A DNA stretch of 7,953 nt from Nocardioides sp. (GCA_023252065.1 JAHEXO010000078.1:1-7953); one strand, 5' to 3'; positions 1 to 6,983 are shown, counted from the first letter of the stretch. Made by a program: numbers and translations. Notes: a model not told the origin generated them from the sequence alone.

Positions 1-1099
1 CCAGGCGGATGATCTGCGCCAGGGTGCTGTCGGCGCCAACGGCGTCGGCGCGGACGACCAGGGTGCCGGTGCGGTTCGCGGTAGCTCCGATGACCCGGTC
101 GTCGGGCCGCTTGTCGACGGGGACGGACTCGCCGGTGAGCATCGACTCGTCGACCGTGGAGGCGCCCTCGACGACGGTGCCGTCTACCGGGACGTTCTCG
201 CCAGGGCGGACGCGTACGAGGTCGCCGACGGCTACCTGGTCGAGGGGCACGTCGACCTCGACGGTGCCGTCCGGACCGTCGCGGAGGACCCGGGCAGTGG
301 TGGGTGCCAGGCCGACCAGGGTGTTGATCGAGGCGGCGGTCCGCTTCTTGGCCTTGAGCTCGAGCCAGCGGCCCATCAGGACCAGGGCGACCACGATGAG
401 GGCGGTCTCGAAGTACAGGTGGATGGGCAGGCCCCAGGTCTGGGACTGGGCGGGCCAGAGGGTGACGAAGGCGCTGTAGCTGTAGGCGACGCCGGTGCCG
501 AGGGCGACGAGGGTGTCCATGGTGGTGGCCCGGTGCTTGGCCGCGGTCCAGGCCCGGCGGTAGATGTCGGCGCCGGCCCACAGCTGGACGCTGGTGGCGA
601 TGACCAGGATCAGCGGCATCAGCCAGTCCATGGTGTCGATGTAGAGCGGTAGGTACATGACGGCCATCAGCGCCAGGCCGGTGGTCAGGGCGACCTTCCA
701 GCGCCGCTGGAGGTGGGCGATCTCGGTGTCGCGGCGAGCGTCGAGCTCGTCGACCGGAGAGGGTGCCGCCGCGAGGGCGCCGTCTCCGGTGGCGTCTCCG
801 GCGTTGTAGCCGGGGGCGGTCCGGTCGGGGGTGGGGTCGGTGCGGGGTGTGGCGGTGTAACCGGACGTGGTCACCGCGGCGGTCAGCGTCTCCAGGGAGG
901 TGAAGGCGGGGTCGTAGGAGACGGTGGCGGTCTCGTTGGCGAGGTTGACCGAGGCCGCGACCACACCGTCGACGCGGGTGAGCGTCTTCTCGACCCGCCG
1001 CACGCAGGAGGCGCAGGTCATGCCGCCGATGTTGATGCTGGTCTCGACGCACTCAGCGGTCTGGGTCGGGCCGGGTGCGGGGGTGGTCGTCGCGGTCAT
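1..1099 (-). CDS. copA: Copper-translocating P1B-type ATPase, N-terminal part (cut by window edge)
   Basis: This is the N-terminal 366 residues of a heavy-metal P-type ATPase, which pumps Cu(I) out of the cytoplasm using ATP. Residues 19-84 form an HMA domain with the metal site GMTCASC (Cys29, Cys32). A Pro/Asp/Gly-rich linker follows (about 84-115). Four hydrophobic segments come next, at roughly 136-154, 160-178, 193-215 and 228-247, including [16 protein letters not shown] (194-209), which is typical of copper ATPases. The actuator domain has [12 protein letters not shown] with the dephosphorylation motif TGES at 322-325. The window ends before the CPC membrane motif, the DKTG phosphorylation site and the ATP-binding domain, so copper specificity rests on the N-terminal half. 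The ATG at 1097-1099 is preceded by a good Shine-Dalgarno (GAGGAA, 5 nt spacing). It lies 56 bp downstream of the CopZ gene, almost certainly in the same transcript. No frameshift is visible. Confidence 0.93.
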   Translation of the reverse strand, partial: MTATTTPAPGPTQTAECVETSINIGGMTCASCVRRVEKTLTRVDGVVAASVNLANETATVSYDPAFTSLETLTAAVTTSGYTATPRTDPTPDRTAPGYNAGDATGDGALAAAPSPVDELDARRDTEIAHLQRRWKVALTTGLALMAVMYLPLYIDTMDWLMPLILVIATSVQLWAGADIYRRAWTAAKHRATTMDTLVALGTGVAYSYSAFVTLWPAQSQTWGLPIHLYFETALIVVALVLMGRWLELKAKKRTAASINTLVGLAPTTARVLRDGPDGTVEVDVPLDQVAVGDLVRVRPGENVPVDGTVVEGASTVDESMLTGESVPVDKRPDDRVIGATANRTGTLVVRADAVGADSTLAQIIRL

Positions 1100-1155
1100 C
1101 TCGGTTCCTCGGTCTGGTGGAGGGTGGTGCGTGGCCTGTCGAGGGGGCGTACTGG

Positions 1156-1368
1156 TCAGGAGGCGAGCTCGTAGCCGGCCTCGTCGATGGCGGCGGCCAT
1201 CTCGGTGGGGGTGACCTCGCGGCGGCCGGCGACCGTGACGCGGCCGGTGGCCAGGTCGACGGCGACGTCGGTGACGTCGGTGATGGCGCCGACCTCCTCC
1301 TTGACGGCGGCCACGCAGTGGCCGCAGGTCATGCCGGTGACTTCGAAGGTCTGCTGGAAGGTGGACAT
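1156..1368 (-). CDS. copZ: CopZ-like copper chaperone (HMA domain protein)
   Basis: A 70-residue protein consisting of a single heavy-metal-associated ferredoxin-like domain. The Cu(I) site is GMTCGHC at residues 12-18 (Cys15, Cys18), and the protein ends with the family-typical AIDEAGYEL. Such chaperones bind Cu(I) in the cytoplasm and hand it to the N-terminal domain of CopA, or to a copper sensor. Length and motif order match ordinary actinobacterial CopZ. The ATG at 1366-1368 has a strong Shine-Dalgarno, GAGGAG, 6 nt upstream. The reading frame stays open far upstream of this ATG, but that extension overlaps the exporter gene in another frame and shows no family similarity, so the short form is chosen. 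copA follows 56 bp downstream, consistent with co-transcription and a donor-pump partnership. Confidence 0.93.
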   Translation of the reverse strand: MSTFQQTFEVTGMTCGHCVAAVKEEVGAITDVTDVAVDLATGRVTVAGRREVTPTEMAAAIDEAGYELAS

Positions 1369-1493
1369 CTGGTGCTCCTCGGTGGGCTGGTGTGGTGGTC
1401 GGTGGGTTCGTTCGTCGGGTTCAGCCTGGGTGTCGGGGTCGCCGGGTCGCGCCGGCGAAATCGCCGGGGTGTGCGTCGGTGGTGTCGGTGGGT

Positions 1494-1535
1494 CGCGCTC
1501 CGGCGAGTGCTCGGGGGTCTGCTCGCCGGAGCGCG
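1494..1535 (-). terminator. 14-bp perfect hairpin between exporter and copZ
   Basis: Arms at 1494-1507 (cgcgctccggcgag) and 1522-1535 (ctcgccggagcgcg) are perfect inverted repeats with a 14-nt loop. The structure starts 12 bp beyond the exporter stop codon. No U-tract follows on the minus strand. It therefore resembles the T-less hairpin terminators common in actinomycetes, or an intercistronic RNA element that lowers or stabilises downstream expression. A smaller hairpin lies further downstream, with a 6-bp stem (ccggcg at 1452-1457, cgccgg at 1462-1467) and an aaat loop. Whether transcription stops here or reads through into copZ-copA cannot be told from sequence. No convincing promoter was seen in the remaining 1369-1493. 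Confidence 0.45.
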
Positions 1536-1547
1536 GCTGGGGGTGAA

Positions 1548-2999
1548 TCAGGCCGTCAGGCGCTCGTCCGAGACCACCTCGGTCGGGGCCTGGATGGCTG
1601 GGGTGCGCAGCCAGGCGGCCGAAACCACGGCGCCGACGGCCGCGATGGCGGCGGCCCCGATGAGGGCCGCCGAGTATCCATCGGTGAGGCCACCGAGGTC
1701 GGTGGAGGGGCCGTCGGTGCCGAATGCCGCCGCAACTGCGGTCATCGCTGCCAGCCCGAGGGCGGAGCCGATCTGGTAGTTGGTGTTGACGATGCCGGCT
1801 GCCAGGCCGGCCTCCTCCGGGGCGGCCGAGGACAGGGCGAGTCCGAGCGAAGGGATGAAGGCCATTGCCATGCCGGCGGCGGTGACGAGACTGGCAGGCA
1901 GGACGTCGAACCAGAAGCTCCCGTCGGCGCGGATGAGGGACAGCCAGGCCAGACCGGCAGCCAGAGTGGCCAGGCCGGCCACGGTCAGAATCTTGGGGCC
2001 GTACCTGGCGATGAGCCGCGGCGCGACGGTGACCATCCCGACCATGATGGTGACCGTCAGCGGGAGCAAGGCCGCGCCGCTGGCGAAGGCCCCGAGCCCG
2101 AGCACTTGCTGCAGGTAGAGGTTGACGAAGAAGAACATCGGGATCCAGGCGGCTCCCAGGAGGAACTGAGCGGCGTTCGCGGCCGCCAGATTGGGCGCCT
2201 TGAAGATGCCCAGCCGGATCAGCGGCGCGTCGGACCTGGCCTGGACGCCGACGAACGCTCCGACCAGAACGAACCCGACCAGCCCGGCGAGGAGAGTGGA
2301 CGCTGAGGTCCAGCCGGCTTGGGGTGCGCGGACGACCGCGAAGACGATGGAGGCCAGCCCGAGGGTCACGGTGATGGCTCCGCCGACGTCGACCGACCCG
2401 CGACGTGCGGGCCCAGCAGGCAAGACCGACGGCGCCAGCGCGACGACTGTCGCCGCGATGGGAACGTTGATGAAGAACACCCACGGCCAGGACGCGAACT
2501 GGGTGAGAACGCCGCCGAGGAACACTCCGGCGGTGCCGCCGGCGGGGGCCGCAGCACCGTAGACCGCGAGCGCCTTGGTCATCTCCCGTGGCGTCGACCC
2601 GAAGACGGTGAACAGCAGGGTGAGTGCTGCGGGTGCGATGAGTGCCGACCCGGCACCCTGGGTGGCGCGGCCGACGAGTTCGACGGCCGGGCTGCCTGCG
2701 GCGCCCGCCACCAGCGAACCTGCCGCCAGCACGACCCAGCCGGTGGAGAAGACGCGGCGGGCTCCGAGCAGGTCGGAGAGCCGGCCGCCGAGGAGCAGGA
2801 GCCCACCGAACGCCACGACGTAGGCGTTGAAGACCCAGCTGAGGCCTTGAGGCGTGAAGCCGAGGTCCCGCTGGATCTCGGGTAGCGCGACTCCGATGAT
2901 GGAGGTGTCCATGATGACCATGAACTGGGCCGCGGCGATGAGGCCGAGCGCGAGCCAGCGTCTGCTGCTCGGTGCCGCGGAGCGTGAAGTGGACGACAT
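1548..2999 (-). CDS. DHA2-family (14-TM) major facilitator exporter
   Basis: A complete 483-residue integral membrane protein of the major facilitator superfamily, drug:H+ antiporter-2 type (EmrB/QacA-like). These proteins export small toxic compounds in exchange for protons. Seen in sequence: a hydrophilic N-terminus; the first-helix motif DTSIIGVALP (31-40) with the conserved Asp31; motif A GGRLSDLLGARR (71-82); GRATQGAGSALIAP (110-123); the antiporter-type motif C region around 153-163; and WPWVFFINVPI (171-181). Alternating hydrophobic stretches continue to about residue 471, ending in a short polar tail. This fits about 14 transmembrane helices and the usual family length. The ATG at 2997-2999 is preceded by AGGAAGG with 7 nt spacing. 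The substrate cannot be read from sequence. The gene lies between two HMA-domain genes, 117 bp after one and 179 bp before the other, which raises a possible link to metal or metallophore export, but a general drug exporter is equally compatible. Confidence 0.92.
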   Translation of the reverse strand: MSSTSRSAAPSSRRWLALGLIAAAQFMVIMDTSIIGVALPEIQRDLGFTPQGLSWVFNAYVVAFGGLLLLGGRLSDLLGARRVFSTGWVVLAAGSLVAGAAGSPAVELVGRATQGAGSALIAPAALTLLFTVFGSTPREMTKALAVYGAAAPAGGTAGVFLGGVLTQFASWPWVFFINVPIAATVVALAPSVLPAGPARRGSVDVGGAITVTLGLASIVFAVVRAPQAGWTSASTLLAGLVGFVLVGAFVGVQARSDAPLIRLGIFKAPNLAAANAAQFLLGAAWIPMFFFVNLYLQQVLGLGAFASGAALLPLTVTIMVGMVTVAPRLIARYGPKILTVAGLATLAAGLAWLSLIRADGSFWFDVLPASLVTAAGMAMAFIPSLGLALSSAAPEEAGLAAGIVNTNYQIGSALGLAAMTAVAAAFGTDGPSTDLGGLTDGYSAALIGAAAIAAVGAVVSAAWLRTPAIQAPTEVVSDERLTA

Positions 3000-3077
3000 G
3001 GTGAGCCCTTCCTGGGTGACGGACCAGTTGCTTTTGGCGGTGGTTCCGGGTTCTGCTGTGCTCGGGGAGCGTCACAG

Positions 3078-3108
3078 CGGTCTCTGTCCGGTCTCTGTCC
3101 GGTCTCTG
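3078..3108. repeat. 11-bp tandem repeat upstream of the exporter
   Basis: The unit ctgtccggtct occurs twice head to tail (3084-3094 and 3095-3105), flanked by partial copies (cggtct at 3078-3083 and ctg at 3106-3108). On the minus strand this reads CGGACAG-AGAC-CGGACAG, a heptamer plus 4-bp spacer with an 11-bp period. It sits 85 bp upstream of the exporter start codon, between the HMA gene and the exporter. The same 11-mer occurs again at 3387-3397. The layout suggests an operator for a regulator that binds one DNA face, but replication slippage could also create a short tandem repeat. Confidence 0.8.
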
Positions 3109-3116
3109 GCGTTTGT

Positions 3117-3320
3117 TCAGACCAGGTCGGGGTGGTAGGTCGTCTCGGTAAAGGCCTCGAGGACGTCCTCGACCGTCATCGACCCGCTGAGGCGGACGGT
3201 CGATGTGGCGGAGTCTGCAACGACGGTCTGCACGCCGCGCACGTCGCGCAGTCGGGCGGTGACCTCCCGGACGCATCGTCGGCAGCCGATGCCGTCGACG
3301 TGCAGGGTCATCTCGCTCAT
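3117..3320 (-). CDS. Small HMA-domain metal-binding protein with atypical GIGCRRC site
   Basis: A 67-residue single-domain protein of the heavy-metal-associated fold. The beta-alpha-beta-beta-alpha-beta pattern is recognisable: MTLHVDGIGCRRCVREV, then a short loop, VVADSATSTVRLSG and a final VEDVLEAFTE helix. The putative metal site is GIGCRRC (Cys13, Cys16). The canonical chaperone has Met-Thr before the first cysteine; here it is Ile-Gly, and two arginines fill the CxxC gap. Metal preference or redox behaviour may therefore differ from CopZ. The start at 3318-3320 is preceded by GAGAGCGAG with 5 nt spacing; a second in-frame ATG three codons later is an alternative. It is the first gene of the minus-strand cluster, 117 bp upstream of the exporter. 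A role as a Cu(I) or other soft-metal chaperone or sensor partner is inferred from the fold only. Confidence 0.82.
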   Translation of the reverse strand: MSEMTLHVDGIGCRRCVREVTARLRDVRGVQTVVADSATSTVRLSGSMTVEDVLEAFTETTYHPDLV

Positions 3321-3375
3321 CGATGCTCGCTCTCAGGGGTCGGGGGCGTCCGCAGTGCGAGAGTCGAGTGTGGGG

Positions 3376-3397
3376 CTGTCCGCCCGCTGTCCGGTCT
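3376..3397 (-). promoter_or_regulatory. Candidate SARP-type operator: two CGGACAG heptamers at 11-bp period
   Basis: On the minus strand, CGGACAG (3393-3387) is followed after 4 bp (CGGG) by a second CGGACAG (3382-3376). SARP/AfsR-family activators are known to bind direct heptamer repeats at 11-bp period, with the last repeat about 8 bp from the -10 hexamer. Here 8 bp downstream lies TCGACT (3367-3362), a weak -10-like match (T1, A4, T6 only), which would give a leader of about 35 nt before the HMA gene ATG at 3320. The repeats are seen; operator function is inferred. An alternative reading is that 3387-3396 pairs with the inverted copy at 3427-3436 as one arm of a dyad. Confidence 0.45.
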
Positions 3398-3418
3398 GCG
3401 CCTCCGGCGACCGTCCGC

Positions 3419-3447
3419 CCGGCAGCGACCGGACAGTGGGAGGAAAG
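3419..3447 (+). promoter_or_regulatory. Oppositely oriented CGGACAG site facing the zinc-ribbon gene
   Basis: The plus strand carries a perfect CGGACAG at 3430-3436. At exactly 11-bp spacing on each side lie degenerate copies, CCGGCAG (3419-3425) and AGGAAAG (3441-3447), each matching 5 of 7 bases. The core gaccggacag (3427-3436) is the exact reverse complement of ctgtccggtc at 3387-3396, with 30 bp between. This sets the same element in both directions within the divergent intergenic region 3321-3565. No good -10 hexamer was found downstream, so promoter assignment on this strand is weak. The rest of the 245-bp region shows no gene I can support. Confidence 0.35.
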
Positions 3448-3565
3448 CACTCGCGGCCATCCTCGGGGACAACCTGGCCATCTTGCCGGTGTGAGAAACC
3501 GTGTCGAGGTCCACGCTCGAGTGAGAGAAGCCACCCGTTCCAGTCATTGCGAGAGCGAGACCGCC

Positions 3566-3745
3566 ATGAACATCAACACCTTTGGTACCGAGCAGCACAA
3601 CCACCCGCAGCACACCGTGCAGCCGGCGCAAGTCTGCTGGTGTGGACAGGAGCTGGAGTTCACGCGGTCGACGTTCTGCCCACGATGCGGGAGCGCACTC
3701 CGGCCCGGCACCACCCCTGTGGCCGTCATCCTCCCCGCGGTTTGA
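3566..3745 (+). CDS. Small His-rich putative zinc-ribbon protein (59 aa)
   Basis: I do not recognise a named family. The protein begins with a polar, His-rich stretch (HNHPQH at 11-16), then has CWCGQEL (Cys24, Cys26) and FCPRCGSAL (Cys38, Cys41). CxC followed by CPxCG resembles a zinc-ribbon or rubredoxin-like knuckle able to bind one Zn(II) or similar ion. It ends with a hydrophobic VAVILPAV. Third codon positions are mostly G or C, as expected of a real gene in this genome. The ATG follows GAGAGCGAG with 6 nt spacing, the same nine bases found before the divergent HMA gene. It diverges from the HMA gene and converges on the regulator gene, ending 13 bp from it. A metal-binding role is an inference from the ligands and the setting; it could also be a generic zinc-ribbon protein unrelated to metal resistance. 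Confidence 0.68.
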   Translation: MNINTFGTEQHNHPQHTVQPAQVCWCGQELEFTRSTFCPRCGSALRPGTTPVAVILPAV

Positions 3746-3758
3746 TGCGCCCCGTCCG

Positions 3759-6700
3759 TCAGGTCGACCCGCTTGCCGGGTCGCGCGGGTCGGCAGCAAC
3801 CGACCCTGCACCTGCACCGACTGGGTCGCACCGCTCGTGCCGCGGCGCCGGCCGTGCGAACCGCTCTCGGATGTCGGCCGCCTCGCGAGCCATCCGGGCT
3901 CCGTCCTCCCACCGGTCCGCCTGCCGGGCCAGCCTTCCCAGGCCCTCGAGCGAGGCCGCGGTCACGCTCGGCTCTCCCAGCTTCCTCCCGACCACCAGCG
4001 CCTGTTCGTACAGGCCCCAAGCCTCCGCAGCCTCGCCGAGCGCCTCGGCGCAACGTGCCCGCCCGGCCAGCGCGATGCCGACCCACACCGGCGTACCGAG
4101 CCGCTCGAACCCGACGACAGCTTCGTCGTAGCGCGCCGCCGCGTCTTGCCACCTGTCCTCGACCTCGGCGAGCAGCCCGTAGCCGTAGCCGGCGAGCACC
4201 TCCCCCGCCCCGTCACCTACCTCCTGGGAGGCGCTCGCAGCCCGGTCGAACAGGTCGCGGGCGGTCTGCAGCTCTCCGACGTAGACCTTCTCGACCGCCA
4301 GGTCCGCGTAGGCCCACTGCACGGTGTTCCACAGCCCCGCTGAAGCAGCCACGTCGATGGCCTCCTCCAGGACCCGGGCACCTTCCTCCAGCCTGCCGAA
4401 CTGCCGCAACCCCCATCCGTAGTGGTACAGCGTGGCCGACAGGCCCCACGGGTCCTCGAGCTGGCGGAAAGCGCCGACCGTCGCCGGACCCAGACGCTGG
4501 GCCGCATCGACCTCGCCGGCCTTCAGCGCGGTCTCCAGACGCACGAACCCGATGACCGCACGCCCCCAGGCGTCGCCCTCACGGGAGAACTCCTCTTCGG
4601 CCTCGTCCAGGAAGGCGTCCGAGCGTTGGCGCTGGGCGCCGGTCACCCCTTCCACCGACACCAGCACTTTCGACAGCGCCGCACGCCACGGGTCGTCGAG
4701 GCTGATGAAGATGGCCAGGCTCTCCTCGGCGGTCTCCGCGCAACGCCGATGGGGGTGCACCAGGCACCCGCGCGGCCTCTCCACGATGGACACCGCCTGC
4801 AGTGCCCTGGCCCGGGCCCGCGGCGACCCTTCCGTGCTCGCCATCAGGCTGCCCAGGACCTGCCGGCCCTCGAGGTGGCGACCCAGGTGCCAGAACATGC
4901 CCAGGGACCCGGCCGTCACCAGAGCCGAGTCGATGTCCCCGCCTGGCCGGGACAGCCACGTGATGGCGGCCCGGACGTTCGGCTGCTCGTCTCGTAGCAA
5001 GCGCAAGGTCTCGCGTTGGCCGTGCCCGCGGAGCTCGACCTCGGCTCGCTCGGCCACCGCCCGGAAGTACTCTGCATGCCGCTGCGCGAAGACCTCCGCC
5101 TCACCTGAGGTGTGGAGCTGCTCGGCGGCGTACTCCCGCAAGGTCTCCAGCATTCGGTACCGGGTGGTGCGGCCCCGCTCCACCCACACCATGGACCGCT
5201 CGATGAGTCGGCCGATGGTGTCGAGCACGACGCCGGAGGACAGCACCTCGTCGGCCAGGACTCCTTCGGCCGCGGTCAACGTCCAGCCGCCCCGGAAGAC
5301 CGACAACCGGTTGAACGCCCGCCGTTCGACGTCGCTCAACAGCGCGTAGCTCCACTCCACGGTCGCGCGCAGCGTCTGCTGGCGGGCTTCGGCGGTCCGT
5401 GTGCCGGCGGTCAGGAACGAGAAACGCTGGGCGAGCCTTTCCGCGATTTCACCCGGTGACATCGCCGCCACCCGAGCGGCCGCGAGCTCCAAGGCCAGCG
5501 GGATGCCGTCGAGCGACCGGCTGATGTGGCCGACCGCCGACAAGTCGTCGTGGTCGAACACGAGGCCGGGTCGCACGGCGCGGGCGCGCTCGACGAACAG
5601 CTGCGCCGCCGGATACTCCAGCACCCGACCGGGCGGCGTGTTCTCCGGCGGGGTTGGCAGCGGAGACACCGTCACCTGCACCTCGTCGGGCACGGCCAAG
5701 GCCTCGCGGCTGGTGGCCAGAACAGTCACCTGCGGGCATCGTCCGAGGATGTCGTCGATGAGGCTCGCCACTACGTCGACGACGTGCTCGCAGTTGTCGA
5801 CCAGCAGCAGCATGTGGCGCCGCGCAAGGAAGGAGGTGATCCGCTGGCGGACGTCCCCTTCAGCGCTGCTCCCGTCCAGCGGGACGCGCAACGCGTCGGC
5901 GACCGCAAGCGGCACCTGGTCGGCGCTCCCGACCGACGCCAGCCTGACCCCGAACGCCCCGTCGGAGAACGAGTTGGCGGCCCGGACCGCGGCGGTGAGC
6001 GCCAGGGACGTCTTTCCGGCTCCTCCAGGCCCGATGAGTGTCAGGAGCCGTGCGTCGCCCAGCATGGCGGTCAGGGAGTCGAGCTGCTCGTCGCGGCCGA
6101 TCAGGGGACGAATGACCGTTGGAAGGTTTGTGGGGGTCGTGGACCCCTCGCCGCTGCGACGTCGGACCGAGGCGACTGCGCTGGCAGCGACCACGTCTGA
6201 GCCGCCGCCCAGCGACCCGTCTTGCCGCAGCACCCGCTCGTGCAACGAGCGGAGCGAGACCGACGGCGCCAGCCCGAGTGCCTCGTCGAGGGCGATGCGG
6301 GTGCGGGTGTAGACGTCCAGCGCGTCGGCCTGGCGTCCGCTTCGGTAGAGGGCCAGCATCAACAGGCTCGCAACCGACTCCAAGGTCGGGTCCTCGGTCA
6401 CCAACGGCTCGAGGTCACCGACGACCTCGAAGTGACGCCCGAGGGCCAAGGCCACCTGGGCGCGCTCGGTGACAGCGGCAAGGCGCAGCCCGACCAACCG
6501 GGCGCTCTCCGCGGTCGCCCACTGCTCGGTCACGAAGTCGCCCAGCGGCTCACCCCGCCACAGGGCCAACGCGTCGTCGTAGGCCTGCAGGTGGCGCTGC
6601 TCGTACCCACCCTCCGCGGCCGCATCGGTGGCGTCCGCTCGGGCCGACCGAACCTTGTCGGCGAACTCCAAGGCGTCGACCTGGGACCGGTCGACGTCGG

Positions 6701-6983
6701 CGCGATAGCCGACGCCGTCACGTGCGACCAGTTCTTCGAGGCCGATCGGTCTGAGGGCGCGGCGCAGCTTGGAGACCCGTAGTTGCAGGGCGTTCATCGG
6801 GTCCACCGGCAATGTCGCCTCGGACCACAGCCGGTCGACGAGCAGGGTGGCGGGGAGGGTCCGGCCCGGCGTCAGAAGCAGCTGGGCCAGCAGGGCGCGT
6901 TCCGCCACTCCAGGGAGCCTCGCCGGCTCACCTTCCACGAGGACTTCCATCGGCCCGAGCAGATGGAATCGGATGTCGCCCAT
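3759..6983 (-). CDS. AfsR/SARP-like regulator: winged helix, BTAD, NTPase, TPR-like
   Basis: A complete 1074-residue multidomain transcriptional regulator. Residues 1-95 form an OmpR-type winged helix (LQLRVSKLRRAL at 67-77 is the recognition-helix region). Residues 100-253 form the bacterial transcriptional activation domain (BTAD), with LWRGEPLGDF at 141-150 and ALYRSGRQADALDVY at 211-225. After a Ser/Arg linker comes an NB-ARC/STAND-type ATPase: IGRDEQL (295-301), Walker A GPGGAGKTS (318-326), Walker B LLLVDN (392-397), TSREAL (424-429) and GIPLALELAAARV (493-505). From about 540 a winged-helix-like segment and then TPR-like helical repeats run to about 1040, with a disordered tail. Such proteins sense a signal through the C-terminus, use ATP, and activate promoters through direct repeats. 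The ATG has an AAGGGGAGG Shine-Dalgarno 4 nt upstream. It lies 52 bp downstream of an exporter gene, probably co-transcribed. A Cys/His cluster at 740-748 is described in the findings. Confidence 0.92.
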   Translation of the reverse strand: MGDIRFHLLGPMEVLVEGEPARLPGVAERALLAQLLLTPGRTLPATLLVDRLWSEATLPVDPMNALQLRVSKLRRALRPIGLEELVARDGVGYRADVDRSQVDALEFADKVRSARADATDAAAEGGYEQRHLQAYDDALALWRGEPLGDFVTEQWATAESARLVGLRLAAVTERAQVALALGRHFEVVGDLEPLVTEDPTLESVASLLMLALYRSGRQADALDVYTRTRIALDEALGLAPSVSLRSLHERVLRQDGSLGGGSDVVAASAVASVRRRSGEGSTTPTNLPTVIRPLIGRDEQLDSLTAMLGDARLLTLIGPGGAGKTSLALTAAVRAANSFSDGAFGVRLASVGSADQVPLAVADALRVPLDGSSAEGDVRQRITSFLARRHMLLLVDNCEHVVDVVASLIDDILGRCPQVTVLATSREALAVPDEVQVTVSPLPTPPENTPPGRVLEYPAAQLFVERARAVRPGLVFDHDDLSAVGHISRSLDGIPLALELAAARVAAMSPGEIAERLAQRFSFLTAGTRTAEARQQTLRATVEWSYALLSDVERRAFNRLSVFRGGWTLTAAEGVLADEVLSSGVVLDTIGRLIERSMVWVERGRTTRYRMLETLREYAAEQLHTSGEAEVFAQRHAEYFRAVAERAEVELRGHGQRETLRLLRDEQPNVRAAITWLSRPGGDIDSALVTAGSLGMFWHLGRHLEGRQVLGSLMASTEGSPRARARALQAVSIVERPRGCLVHPHRRCAETAEESLAIFISLDDPWRAALSKVLVSVEGVTGAQRQRSDAFLDEAEEEFSREGDAWGRAVIGFVRLETALKAGEVDAAQRLGPATVGAFRQLEDPWGLSATLYHYGWGLRQFGRLEEGARVLEEAIDVAASAGLWNTVQWAYADLAVEKVYVGELQTARDLFDRAASASQEVGDGAGEVLAGYGYGLLAEVEDRWQDAAARYDEAVVGFERLGTPVWVGIALAGRARCAEALGEAAEAWGLYEQALVVGRKLGEPSVTAASLEGLGRLARQADRWEDGARMAREAADIRERFARPAPRHERCDPVGAGAGSVAADPRDPASGST
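3765..3783. terminator. Short hairpin at the convergent gene ends
   Basis: cgacccg (3765-3771) and cgggtcg (3777-3783) form a 7-bp perfect stem with a 5-nt loop. It lies within the last codons of the regulator gene and 20 bp past the stop of the convergent zinc-ribbon gene. No T-tract follows in either direction. A second cgggtcg at 3786-3792 offers an alternative arm. A bidirectional T-less terminator is possible, but in such GC-rich DNA the evidence is weak. Confidence 0.25.

Noticed and set aside
713..1174. Gly-rich plus-strand frame opposite the start of copA
   Set aside because: It is antisense to the HMA domain and linker of CopA and shows no motif.
1369..1493. CsoR-type copper operator upstream of copZ
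   Set aside because: I looked for the G/C-tract palindrome typical of CsoR sites and did not find a convincing one. The T-free hairpin at 1452-1467 is too generic to call an operator.
1392..2306. Plus-strand open frame of about 300 residues opposite the exporter
   Set aside because: Low-complexity Gly/Arg/Asp-rich translation with no recognisable family. It is the expected antisense shadow of a high-GC gene.
3078..3108. CRISPR or minisatellite array
   Set aside because: Only about 2.8 copies of an 11-bp unit without spacers; far too short for CRISPR.
3483..3520. Sigma-70-like promoter for the zinc-ribbon gene starting with TTGCCG
   Set aside because: No acceptable -10 hexamer lies at 16-19 bp spacing, so the match is not better than chance.
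1156..3534. Long open frame on the minus strand covering copZ and running antisense-frame through the exporter gene
   Set aside because: Only its last 70 residues resemble a protein family. The upstream part is Arg/Pro/Gly-rich shadow of the exporter in another frame, and copZ has its own good ribosome binding site and ATG.
5401..6312. Plus-strand open frame of about 300 residues opposite the regulator
   Set aside because: Ser/Arg/Thr-rich composition without motifs, and it lies wholly opposite well-supported NTPase and BTAD coding sequence.
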